A DNA stretch of 6,307 bases from JBPOIS01 sp052034295 (GCA_052034295.1 JBPOIS010000170.1:1-6307); one strand, 5' to 3'; shown: positions 1-5,630, counted from the stretch's first letter. Numbers and translations: made by a program. Notes: generated from the letters alone by a model not told the origin.

Positions 1-593
1 TCCTCCAGCAGCAGCAGGCGGCGGGTGTCCAGCGCCTCGGTGCGCAGCACAGGGGGCTGGTCATGCTGCTGGTGGGTGACCAGCAACAGCGGCTCCTCGC
101 CAATCGGCCAGCACTGCAGGTGCTCCACATCAAAGGGCAGCGCCAGCAGCACCGCATCCAGACGCCCCTCGCGCAGGCGCTCGACCGCCACCTGACTGGT
201 CAGCTCGTGCGCCACCAGCTGCAGGTTGGGCATCTGCTGGCGCGCCTCATTGAGAAAATCCGCCAGCACAAAGGCCGCAATGGTCGGAATCACTCCCAGG
301 TGCAGGGTGCCGGTCATGGGCTCCGCCATCGACTGGGACAGGTTCATCAGGTCCTGACTGTCGGCCAGCAACTGTCGGGCCCGCTCGGTCACCGCATGGC
401 CCAGCGGGGTCAGCCGCACCTGATGGCGGGTCCGCTCCACCACCGCACCCCCCAGCAGACGCTCCAGCTCCATGATGCCACCGGACAGGGTGGACTGGGT
501 GACGAAGCTGCGCCGGGCTGCTTCGGTAAAGTTCAGCGTCTCAGACAGCGTCACCAGATAGGACAGCTGGCGCAGGGAAGGCAAAGCCGCCAT
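1..593 (-). CDS. oxyR: OxyR-like LysR-family regulator (3' end outside window)
   Basis: LysR-type transcription factor, probably a peroxide sensor. Read on the minus strand it begins MAALPSLRQLSYLVTLSETL, followed by a winged helix-turn-helix at about residues 18-45 (NFTEAARRSFVTQSTLSGGI) and then the effector domain. The stretch GTLHLGVIPTIAAFVLADFL (around residue 95) and the last visible residues LLLLE resemble E. coli OxyR (GPLHIGLIPT..., LLMLEDGHC) better than a generic LysR protein. The window cuts the gene after codon 197. By alignment with OxyR, the peroxidatic cysteine would be about three codons beyond the edge, so peroxide sensing cannot be confirmed here. The ATG lies 2 bases after the hydrolase stop, with a modest AGGG ribosome-binding sequence inside the hydrolase 3' end, which suggests translational coupling. 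The same hydrolase-oxyR order follows rubA-rubB in Acinetobacter ADP1 (from memory). Confidence 0.88.
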   Translation of the reverse strand, partial: MAALPSLRQLSYLVTLSETLNFTEAARRSFVTQSTLSGGIMELERLLGGAVVERTRHQVRLTPLGHAVTERARQLLADSQDLMNLSQSMAEPMTGTLHLGVIPTIAAFVLADFLNEARQQMPNLQLVAHELTSQVAVERLREGRLDAVLLALPFDVEHLQCWPIGEEPLLLVTHQQHDQPPVLRTEALDTRRLLLLE

Positions 594-595
594 GT

Positions 596-1549
596 TCAGC
601 GCCCTGCCGAATCGGCCTGCTGGATGTGCCCAGCAAACAGCCCAACCAGACGGGGGGCAAAATGATCCGGGATGTCATGGCCCATGCCCTGGATCAGCTC
701 AAAGCGGGCCCCCCGGATGGCGCGGGCCACCGCCCGGCCATGCGCAGGCCGCACCAGCAGGTCACGGCTGCCATGCACCACCAGTGTGGGGGCGCTGATG
801 CGACGGTCGTAGCCCGTCAGCGATCCCGTGGCCAGAATGGCCATGTACTGGCGCATGATGCCAGCCGGGTGGAAACTGCGCCGGTACAGGCGGCGGCTGA
901 ATTCATCCACATGGGCCGGATCGATGTGCCCCGGCGAGCCAATCAGCCGGTAGAGTTTCTGTGAATGCGCAGCGATGCTGTCTTCGTCGTGGCCACCGGG
1001 CTTGCCGGTCAGCACACGCAGCTGGGCCAGCCCCGGCGGGGGCAGCAGGGCACGGTTGTTGCTGGTGAACAGCAGGCCCAGACTGCGCACCTGCTCCGGG
1101 TGGCTGGCCGCCAGAATCTGCGCAATCATGCCCCCCATGGAGGCCCCGATCACGTGCACCCGGTCCAGCTTCAGGGCGCGGATCAACTGACTGGTGTCCT
1201 CGGCCATGTCCAGCAGCGTGTAGCCACTGGCCGCCGGGGTGGACAGGCCCAGCGAAAACCGTCCCATCAGCTTCAGTGCATTCGGGCGCGGCACCCGGCC
1301 CCGGAACTTGCCGGACAGGCCAATGTCGCGGTTGTCAAAGCGGATCACCCGGTAGCCCTGCTGGATCAGCCCGGCGCAGAAGGTTTCGGTCCAGTGCAGC
1401 ATCTGTGCACCCAGACCCATGATCAGCAGCACCGGCTCCCCGGCAGGGTCGCCGCCGACCTCAAAATGCAGGGTCAGGCCATTGGCCTCGACTTCGCCCG
1501 CGTGCATCAGGCTGCTGTGTTCAGAAGGGGCAAGTGCTAAATGGTCCAT
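596..1549 (-). CDS. estB: Alpha/beta-fold hydrolase, EstB-like esterase
   Basis: 317-residue serine hydrolase of the alpha/beta-hydrolase fold, likely cytoplasmic since no signal peptide is seen. The probable catalytic triad is Ser137 in the nucleophile elbow GASMGG (135-140), Asp263 in HGSRD and His291 in GMGHD. The oxyanion-hole region MGLGAQMLHW (44-53) and the strand FDNRDIGLS (71-79) are typical of this family, which includes carboxylesterases and related hydrolases. The substrate is unknown. The start at 1549 is chosen because GGAG lies 7 bases upstream. A longer reading from a TTG at 1603 would begin inside the predicted -10 box. The name EstB rests on position: it sits between rubredoxin reductase and oxyR, as in Acinetobacter ADP1. 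It has its own promoter, so it need not depend on transcription from rubB. Confidence 0.87.
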   Translation of the reverse strand: MDHLALAPSEHSSLMHAGEVEANGLTLHFEVGGDPAGEPVLLIMGLGAQMLHWTETFCAGLIQQGYRVIRFDNRDIGLSGKFRGRVPRPNALKLMGRFSLGLSTPAASGYTLLDMAEDTSQLIRALKLDRVHVIGASMGGMIAQILAASHPEQVRSLGLLFTSNNRALLPPPGLAQLRVLTGKPGGHDEDSIAAHSQKLYRLIGSPGHIDPAHVDEFSRRLYRRSFHPAGIMRQYMAILATGSLTGYDRRISAPTLVVHGSRDLLVRPAHGRAVARAIRGARFELIQGMGHDIPDHFAPRLVGLFAGHIQQADSAGR

Positions 1550-1574
1550 GCAGCAACTCCAGGGCGTGTTTATT

Positions 1575-1592
1575 TGACAATAAAGATTGTCA
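1575..1592. promoter_or_regulatory. Perfect inverted repeat, candidate operator before the estB-like gene
   Basis: TGACAAT-AAAG-ATTGTCA is a perfect 7-bp dyad with a 4-base spacer. It lies about +4 to +21 relative to the predicted start of transcription (near 1596) and 26 bases upstream of the hydrolase start codon. This is a classic place for a repressor operator. It could instead form a weak 5' hairpin in the mRNA. I do not recognise the half-site as belonging to a specific regulator, and it does not match the OxyR consensus (ATAG-N7-CTAT). Confidence 0.5.
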
Positions 1593-1602
1593 CATGCGGC
1601 CA

Positions 1603-1630
1603 ATCATAACGGTTGAATGTAAAAAATCAA
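1603..1630 (-). promoter_or_regulatory. Predicted sigma70-type promoter for estB-oxyR
   Basis: On the minus strand, TTGATT (1630-1625) is followed by a 16-base spacer and TATGAT (1608-1603), giving 4/6 and 5/6 matches to the consensus. The upstream DNA (about 1631-1700) is rich in A and T tracts and could act as an UP element. The predicted start near 1596 gives a leader of about 47 bases. This promoter would drive the hydrolase and, through the 2-base junction, the OxyR-like gene. It is predicted from the sequence only. Confidence 0.5.
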
Positions 1631-1761
1631 ACGGTTTTTCAGATGAAAAAAACTGGGCACCCGCCATTGTTTTTGCCAAAAAAAATCAAAAACAGATTCT
1701 TATGCGCAGCACCCCAGACAGCGTGCGGTCATCCCCTGCAGGCCGTTGTCAGAAACATCAA

Positions 1762-1786
1762 GGCCCCGGCTTGGGTGACCGGGGCC
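1762..1786 (-). terminator. GC-rich hairpin, probable terminator after rubB
   Basis: GGCCCCGG (1762-1769) pairs perfectly with CCGGGGCC (1779-1786) around a 9-base loop, 8 bases after the rubredoxin reductase stop. In the minus direction it is followed by only a broken T-run (TTGATGTTTCT), so termination may be partial. Its position supports treating the hydrolase as the start of a separate unit. Confidence 0.5.
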
Positions 1787-1794
1787 GTGCTTGA

Positions 1795-2982
1795 TCAGGC
1801 CAGCGGCATCAGGTCCGGCACCTGTTTGGTCAGGGCCAGCCGCTGTTTGCCGGCGGTGGCCCCCAGCAGCACGAAGCCCTGCAGGCCCTGGGCATTTTCG
1901 GCGCGGGCAATCAGGCCATCGTCGAGGGCTTCAAACTGCCACTCGACATCGGTCACGGCGGGCGGCAGCACCACCAGCGGCATCCACGGTGTTTTCACCG
2001 CCACCGGCATGGCCGGGTACACCACCGGCGTCGGCGTACCCGCCAGCGTCTGCGCCAGCGCGCGGGCCTGCTGCATGATCGGCATCACATAGGGCAGCAG
2101 GTGGCCCTGCACCTCGGCACAGTCGCCCATTGCATACACATGATTGCCGGGCTGGGTCTGCAGATGCTGGTCGACCACGATGCCGCGCGCCGTGGCCAGT
2201 CCGGCCGACTGGGCCAGTTGCAGGTTGGGGCGCAGGCCCACGGCCGACAGCACCACATCCACGGTCAGGGTGGTGCCATTGGCCAGTGTCACCTGCAGCG
2301 CGTCGCCTTCGCTGCGGTCGATGCGGAGGACCGTGGTGCCCAGATGGAAGTCGATGCCCTGTGCCGCCAGCGCCTGCTGAAACGGCTGGGCGACTTCGGC
2401 GGGCAACAGGCGGCCCAGCGGCAGGGGGGCCAGATCCACCACATGGACCTGATGGCCATTGGCCTGCAGGTCATTGGCAAACTCGCAGCCAATCAGGCCT
2501 GCGCCCAGCAACAGCACCCGCTGCGCCGGGGCGCGGTCCAGCCGTTCACGGAAGTGGCTGTAGTCGATCAGGGAATTCACCACCTGCACGGCTTCTGCGC
2601 CATCACCCTCGATGGGCAGCCGGATCGGCGAGGCCCCCACGGCCAGCACCAGATCCCGGTACGCCAGGGTCTGCACACTGCCTTCGTGCCGCACGCTGAG
2701 CTGCCGCCCGGCCACATCAACCTGCTGCACCGTGGCGTGCGACAGGATTTGCGCCTTCAGGGTGTCCTGCATTTTGGCCTGATCACCCAGCCCGATCTGG
2801 CTGGGGTGTTTTTTGCCGGCCAGTGCATTGGACAGGGTGGGCTTGGCGTAGTTGACCGCATCATCGGCGGTGAGGATCAGCAGCGGGACTTCGGCGTCCA
2901 GCTTGCGCAGCTCTCGGGCCAGCGTGTAGCCCGCCATGCCGGACCCCACAATGATGATCGGCAGGCCAGTCGAATGGCTCAT
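1795..2982 (-). CDS. rubB: Rubredoxin-NAD(+) reductase (FAD-dependent)
   Basis: 395-residue flavoprotein that transfers electrons from NAD(P)H through FAD to rubredoxin. It belongs to the two-dinucleotide-binding-domain oxidoreductase family (AlkT/RubB, NorW-like). The N-terminal FAD Rossmann motif is GSGMAG (13-18). The central NAD(P) motif is GAGLIG (160-165), ending in HVVD (Asp183), where an acidic residue usually means NADH preference. The second FAD-contact motif is YAMGDCAE (283-290). Length is normal for the family. The start at 2982 has GGAG about 9 bases upstream and leads directly into the first beta strand; a TTG-initiated extension to 3075 would run into rubA and is rejected. The gene follows rubredoxin by 82 bases, with a terminator and a second hairpin between them, so its expression probably depends on read-through. 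Its partners are the neighbouring rubredoxin and, downstream of that, rubrerythrin or an alkane hydroxylase elsewhere. Confidence 0.93.
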   Translation of the reverse strand: MSHSTGLPIIIVGSGMAGYTLARELRKLDAEVPLLILTADDAVNYAKPTLSNALAGKKHPSQIGLGDQAKMQDTLKAQILSHATVQQVDVAGRQLSVRHEGSVQTLAYRDLVLAVGASPIRLPIEGDGAEAVQVVNSLIDYSHFRERLDRAPAQRVLLLGAGLIGCEFANDLQANGHQVHVVDLAPLPLGRLLPAEVAQPFQQALAAQGIDFHLGTTVLRIDRSEGDALQVTLANGTTLTVDVVLSAVGLRPNLQLAQSAGLATARGIVVDQHLQTQPGNHVYAMGDCAEVQGHLLPYVMPIMQQARALAQTLAGTPTPVVYPAMPVAVKTPWMPLVVLPPAVTDVEWQFEALDDGLIARAENAQGLQGFVLLGATAGKQRLALTKQVPDLMPLA

Positions 2983-3002
2983 GGGATTTTTCTCCAGATG
3001 CC

Positions 3003-3018
3003 GCCCCGCAGCCGGGGC
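3003..3018 (-). other. Small hairpin just upstream of the rubB ribosome-binding site
   Basis: GCCCCG (3003-3008) and CGGGGC (3013-3018) form a perfect 6-bp stem with a 4-base loop. In the rubB message it ends a few bases before the GGAG that starts rubB translation. It could shield the 5' end of processed or read-through mRNA, or tune access to the ribosome-binding site. No T-run follows, so it is not itself a terminator. Confidence 0.4.
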
Positions 3019-3020
3019 AG

Positions 3021-3044
3021 AAAAAAGGCCGGAATGCCCGGCCT
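3021..3044 (-). terminator. Intrinsic terminator between rubA and rubB
   Basis: In the minus direction, AGGCCGG-GCATT-CCGGCCT is a 7-bp GC-rich stem followed at once by six T (3026-3021). This is a textbook rho-independent terminator. It begins 20 bases after the rubredoxin stop, while the rubB start codon is only 38 bases past the T-run, leaving little room for a separate promoter. It would make rubredoxin transcripts more abundant than rubB transcripts. Confidence 0.8.
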
Positions 3045-3064
3045 GTACAGGGTGCAGCCTGTGG

Positions 3065-3229
3065 TCACACTTCAATCATTTCAAAGTCAGCCTTGGACAC
3101 GCCGCAGTCCGGGCAGGTCCAGTCCGCGGGCACGTCTTCCCATTTGGTGCCGGGTGCGATGCCGTCATCCGGCCAGCCGGTGGCTTCGTCGTAGATCCAG
3201 CCGCAGACGATGCACTGGTATTTTTTCAT
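3065..3229 (-). CDS. rubA: Rubredoxin
   Basis: 54-residue rubredoxin, a small one-electron carrier with a single iron held by four cysteines. The ligands are visible as Cys6/Cys9 (CIVCG) and Cys39/Cys42 (CPDCG), with the family aromatic core (Tyr4, Trp11, Tyr13, Trp30, Trp37, Phe49). The sequence ends DFEMIEV and has no extra arginine after the second CxxCG, which is more like the electron-transfer AlkG2-type rubredoxins than AlkG1-type (family knowledge, moderate certainty). The start is set by a GAGG motif 8 bases upstream. It is reduced by the product of the next gene and is a natural electron donor for the rubrerythrin encoded 146 bases upstream, which lacks a fused rubredoxin domain. It has a predicted promoter of its own and is followed by a strong terminator. 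Confidence 0.95.
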   Translation of the reverse strand: MKKYQCIVCGWIYDEATGWPDDGIAPGTKWEDVPADWTCPDCGVSKADFEMIEV

Positions 3230-3285
3230 GGAACAGTCCTCATGGATAAACAGTCAAAAGGGCCATCGCGGCACACGTGGCGCCG

Positions 3286-3294
3286 ATTGTAGCA
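3286..3294 (-). promoter_or_regulatory. Predicted extended -10 promoter for rubA
   Basis: Minus-strand TGCTACAAT combines a 5/6 -10 box (TACAAT, 3291-3286) with the TGn extension that can replace a good -35. No convincing -35 hexamer is seen at 17 bases. The predicted start is near 3279, giving a leader of about 50 bases before rubA. A large inverted repeat lies directly upstream. Confidence 0.5.
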
Positions 3295-3306
3295 AAGGCC
3301 CCGCCA

Positions 3307-3348
3307 GGACGATTGGCGAAAAACGTCACCAATCTGTCGCAATCGTCC
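3307..3348. repeat. 9-bp inverted repeat upstream of rubA, candidate operator or mRNA hairpin
   Basis: GGACGATTG (3307-3315) is the exact reverse complement of CAATCGTCC (3340-3348). The arm centres are 33 bp apart, about three helical turns, so a dimer or tetramer could bind both arms on one DNA face. It covers roughly -28 to -69 of the predicted rubA promoter. A competing stem exists inside it: GATTGG (3311-3316) with CCAATC (3329-3334). In a read-through transcript from rubrerythrin it could fold as RNA, but no T-run follows. Confidence 0.5.
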
Positions 3349-3365
3349 AGTTTGCGTCAAGTCAG

Positions 3366-3383
3366 CCGCCTGCCGTCAGGCGG
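3366..3383 (-). terminator. Hairpin over the rubrerythrin stop codon
   Basis: CCGCCTG (3366-3372) and CAGGCGG (3377-3383) form a perfect 7-bp stem with a 4-base loop; the TGA stop of rubrerythrin lies within the hairpin. No T-run follows, so it is more likely a 3' stabilising element or weak terminator than an efficient intrinsic terminator. Read-through to rubA is possible. Confidence 0.4.
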
Positions 3384-3864
3384 ATTCAGACTGCACTTTG
3401 TCCAGTTGCGCCTGATAGTGGCCGGCGTGGCGCTTTTCCACCGTGGTCAGCGCCGCAAAGCGTTTGGCGGCTTTTTCCAGCACGGCCCTGAACTGCTCGG
3501 CGTGGACGCGCGATTCCTCAATCTGCTCATCGTATTCGGCCACGGCCGCCTGATGGCCTTCTTCCACGGCCAAGTGGCGGAATTTCGGGTACATCTCGGT
3601 GTACTCGTAGGTTTCACCTTCGATGGCGATTTCCAGTGCCCGCGCCGGGGTCAGGCTGGCTTTGGGGTAGAGCAAGTCCAGATGGCCAAACGCGTGCATG
3701 ACCTCCTGTGCGGCGGTTTCTTCAAAGATCCGCGCGGTGTCTTCATCACCCATTTCACGGGCAATCTTGGCAAAATAACGGTACTTGATGTGGGCCATCG
3801 ACTCGCCGGCGAAGGCGGCTTCCAGGTTCTGGAGGGTCGGGCTGTTGGGGTCAAACTGGGCCAT
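3376..3864 (-). CDS. Rubrerythrin-family di-iron protein without rubredoxin domain
   Basis: 162-residue ferritin-like four-helix protein, probably a cytoplasmic NADH-linked peroxidase (H2O2 to water) using a neighbouring rubredoxin. Recognisable rubrerythrin motifs are FAGES (Glu21), QEVMH (Glu54, His57) and GETYEYTEMYP (Glu84, Glu87), all expected iron ligands. The next helix reads IEESRVHAEQF; compared gap-free with typical rubrerythrins (AEKVHAELY), the usual ligand glutamate falls on Ser118, with Glu116/117 and His121 nearby. A further ExxH (Glu143, His146, in VEKRHAGHY) sits in a C-terminal helical extension where classical rubrerythrin has its rubredoxin domain. No CxxC motif is present. 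The start at 3864 has GGAG 7 bases upstream; an upstream GTG at 3885 is less likely. The gene has a strong promoter and precedes rubA and rubB on the same strand. The family is confident; the peroxidase activity is inferred. Confidence 0.9.
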   Translation of the reverse strand: MAQFDPNSPTLQNLEAAFAGESMAHIKYRYFAKIAREMGDEDTARIFEETAAQEVMHAFGHLDLLYPKASLTPARALEIAIEGETYEYTEMYPKFRHLAVEEGHQAAVAEYDEQIEESRVHAEQFRAVLEKAAKRFAALTTVEKRHAGHYQAQLDKVQSESA

Positions 3865-3930
3865 GGTGTACTCCACAAAAAACACGGGGGTTCGCTCAGC
3901 CTGGTGGGCTGCACTGCTTTCAATAAAGCC

Positions 3931-3959
3931 ATTATGCAGCGTGCTGGCTATGCTGTAAA
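3931..3959 (-). promoter_or_regulatory. Predicted strong sigma70-type promoter for rubrerythrin
   Basis: On the minus strand, TTTACA (3959-3954), a 17-base spacer and CATAAT (3936-3931) give 5/6 matches in both hexamers at ideal spacing. Transcription should begin near 3924, giving a leader of about 60 bases. A/T-rich DNA directly upstream (3960-3992) looks like an UP element. This is the best promoter match in the window. Confidence 0.7.
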
Positions 3960-3997
3960 AACGATAAATATTTTTATAAAAATCGAAAAAAACGATT
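3960..3997. promoter_or_regulatory. A/T-rich palindrome and CGATT dyad between rubrerythrin and lysS
   Basis: ATTTTTATAAAAAT (3970-3983) is a perfect 14-bp palindrome. It overlaps AATCG-A7-CGATT (3981-3997), a 5-bp dyad around seven A. The block abuts the -35 of the rubrerythrin promoter and lies just upstream of the lysS promoter. It may be an UP element, a curved-DNA site or a regulator site. It does not match Fur or OxyR consensus sequences. Confidence 0.45.
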
Positions 3998-4025
3998 CTG
4001 GGCCGGGACCGCCTGCGGCAGCGCG

Positions 4026-4054
4026 TTGGGGTGGGGCGGGTTTTTTGCTATGCT
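4026..4054 (+). promoter_or_regulatory. Predicted lysS promoter
   Basis: TTGGGG (4026-4031), a 17-base spacer and TATGCT (4049-4054), with a TG extension at 4046-4047. The predicted start near 4061 gives a leader of about 30 bases before the ATG at 4091. In-frame starts at 4031 and 4055 fall inside the promoter, which supports 4091. Confidence 0.5.
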
Positions 4055-4090
4055 ATGCGGCGTTTTTTCCAGCCATGTTTTGAGCCTGCC

Positions 4091-5596
4091 ATGACCGAAC
4101 CCCAAGCCGCCAGTGAAAACCAGTTGATTGCCGAGCGCCAGGCCAAGCTGGCCGCCCTGCGTGAACAGGCAGCCCAGTCCGGTCAGAGTGCCTTTCCCAA
4201 TGGCTTCCGCCGGGAACACTACGCCGGGGACCTGCAGGCCCAGTACGCCAACCACGACAAGGCCGCGCTGGAACAGGCGCAGGTGCCGGTGTCGGTGGCC
4301 GGACGGCTGATGCTGAACCGGGGTGCGTTTCTGGTGATTCAGGACATGAGCGGGCGCATCCAGCTGTATGTGGACCGCAAGGTCCTGCCCGCCGAAACGC
4401 TGGCGCAGATCAAATCGCTGGACCTGGGCGACATCATCGGGGTGTCGGGCGTGCTGGGCCGCTCGGGCAAGGGCGACCTGTATGTGGACATCCGCACGTT
4501 CAGCCTGCTGACCAAATCGCTGCGACCGCTGCCGGACAAATTCCACGGCCTGACCGACACCGAGCTGCGCTATCGCGCCCGCCACGTCGACCTGATCATG
4601 AACGAAGACACCCGGCGCACCTTTGCCATCCGCTCGCAGGTGATCAGCGGCATCCGCCATTTTCTCGAAGCCGAACGCTTCATGGAAGTCGAAACCCCGA
4701 TGATGCATGTCATCCCCGGCGGTGCGGCGGCGCGGCCATTTCTGACCCACCACAACGCGCTGGACATGCCGCTGTACCTGCGCATTGCGCCGGAGCTGTA
4801 CCTGAAGCGGCTGGTGGTCGGCGGCTTCGAGCGGGTGTTTGAAATCAACCGCAACTTCCGCAATGAAGGCGTGTCCACGCGGCACAATCCCGAATTCACC
4901 ATGATCGAGTTTTATCAGGCCTATGCGGACTACCGCGACCTGATGGCCCTGACCGAGCGCATGCTGGAAAAGCTCGCCCTGGACATCCTCGGCAGCACCG
5001 ACGTGCCCTATGGCGAGGAAGTGTTCAGCTTCAAGGGACCGTTTGCCAAGATCAGCATGCGCGACGCCATCCTGCAGCACAACCCGCAGATCAGCCCCGC
5101 GCAGGTCGATGACCGCGAGTTCATGGCCGCCTATGTGCGCGATGTGGTCCGGGAAAAGGTCAAACCCGGCTTTGGGCTGGGCAAGCTGCAGACCATTGTG
5201 TTTGAAGAAACCGTGGAAACGAAGCTGCGCCAGCCGACATTCATCACTGAATATCCGGCCGAGACCTCGCCACTGGCCCGCCGCAACGACCACAACCCGC
5301 ACATCACCGACCGCTTTGAGTTTTTCATCGGCGGGCGTGAGCTGGCCAATGGCTTCTCCGAGCTGAACGACGCGGAGGATCAGGCCGAGCGCTTCCGCCA
5401 GCAGGTGCTGGAAAAAGACGCCGGCGACGATGAGGCCATGCACTACGATGCCGAGTTTGTCGAGGCGCTGGAATATGGCCTGCCGCCGACCGCCGGGGAG
5501 GGCATCGGCATCGACCGGCTGGTGATGCTGTTTGCCAATGCGCCGAGCATCCGCGATGTGATCCTGTTTCCACACATGCGCCGCCGCGAAGGCTAA
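4091..5596 (+). CDS. lysS: Lysyl-tRNA synthetase, class II
   Basis: 501-residue cytoplasmic enzyme that charges tRNA-Lys with lysine using ATP; E. coli LysS has a similar length (about 505). After a short helical N-terminus comes the OB-fold anticodon-binding domain at about residues 55-150 (VSVAGRLMLNRG..., SGRIQLYVDR). The class II catalytic domain follows: the motif 1 region around FMEVETPMM, motif 2 FRNEGVSTRH (256-265), the family stretch NPEFTMIEFYQAYADY, and motif 3 GEGIGIDR (469-476) with Arg476. All expected motifs are intact. The ATG at 4091 begins MTEPQAASENQ; a weak TTGAG lies about 6 bases upstream. It is transcribed divergently from rubrerythrin, has its own promoter and a strong terminator, and so is a single-gene unit. 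A long open frame on the opposite strand is only a coding shadow. Confidence 0.98.
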   Translation: MTEPQAASENQLIAERQAKLAALREQAAQSGQSAFPNGFRREHYAGDLQAQYANHDKAALEQAQVPVSVAGRLMLNRGAFLVIQDMSGRIQLYVDRKVLPAETLAQIKSLDLGDIIGVSGVLGRSGKGDLYVDIRTFSLLTKSLRPLPDKFHGLTDTELRYRARHVDLIMNEDTRRTFAIRSQVISGIRHFLEAERFMEVETPMMHVIPGGAAARPFLTHHNALDMPLYLRIAPELYLKRLVVGGFERVFEINRNFRNEGVSTRHNPEFTMIEFYQAYADYRDLMALTERMLEKLALDILGSTDVPYGEEVFSFKGPFAKISMRDAILQHNPQISPAQVDDREFMAAYVRDVVREKVKPGFGLGKLQTIVFEETVETKLRQPTFITEYPAETSPLARRNDHNPHITDRFEFFIGGRELANGFSELNDAEDQAERFRQQVLEKDAGDDEAMHYDAEFVEALEYGLPPTAGEGIGIDRLVMLFANAPSIRDVILFPHMRRREG

Positions 5597-5604
5597 GCCA
5601 GAGA

Positions 5605-5630
5605 AAAAAACGGCCTGCGGGCCGTTTTTT
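5605..5630 (+). terminator. Intrinsic terminator after lysS
   Basis: AAAAAACGGCC (5605-5615), loop TGCG, GGCCGTTTTTT (5620-5630): a perfect stem with an A-run and a U-run, 8 bases after the lysS TAA. It should separate lysS from the HIRAN gene. Its symmetry would allow function in both directions. Confidence 0.92.

Noticed and set aside
63..1540. Plus-strand open frames opposite the OxyR-like and hydrolase genes
   Set aside because: The minus-strand products carry clear family motifs; the plus-strand translations do not.
1550..1603. N-terminal extension of the hydrolase from a TTG at 1603
   Set aside because: The codon falls in the predicted -10 box, has no ribosome-binding site, and the ATG at 1549 has a well-placed GGAG.
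3012..3043. Antiterminator pairing between the terminator 5' arm and the downstream GC hairpin
   Set aside because: The pairing sequence is transcribed after the terminator, so it cannot prevent termination in a simple attenuation model.
2983..3075. N-terminal extension of rubredoxin reductase from a TTG at 3075
   Set aside because: It would overlap the rubA 3' end and the terminator; the extension is not family-like, while the ATG at 2982 has a GGAG.
3226..3243. Five-codon upstream frame (MRTVP) overlapping the rubA start as ATGA
   Set aside because: No ribosome-binding sequence of its own and too short to separate from chance.
2101..3249. 382-codon plus-strand open frame across rubB and rubA
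   Set aside because: Shadow of two certain minus-strand genes; the translation is low-complexity and rich in Gln, His and Arg.
3931..3997. OxyR or Fur site near the rubrerythrin promoter
   Set aside because: No ATAG-N7-CTAT spacing and no GATAAT repeats; only a single CTAT is present.
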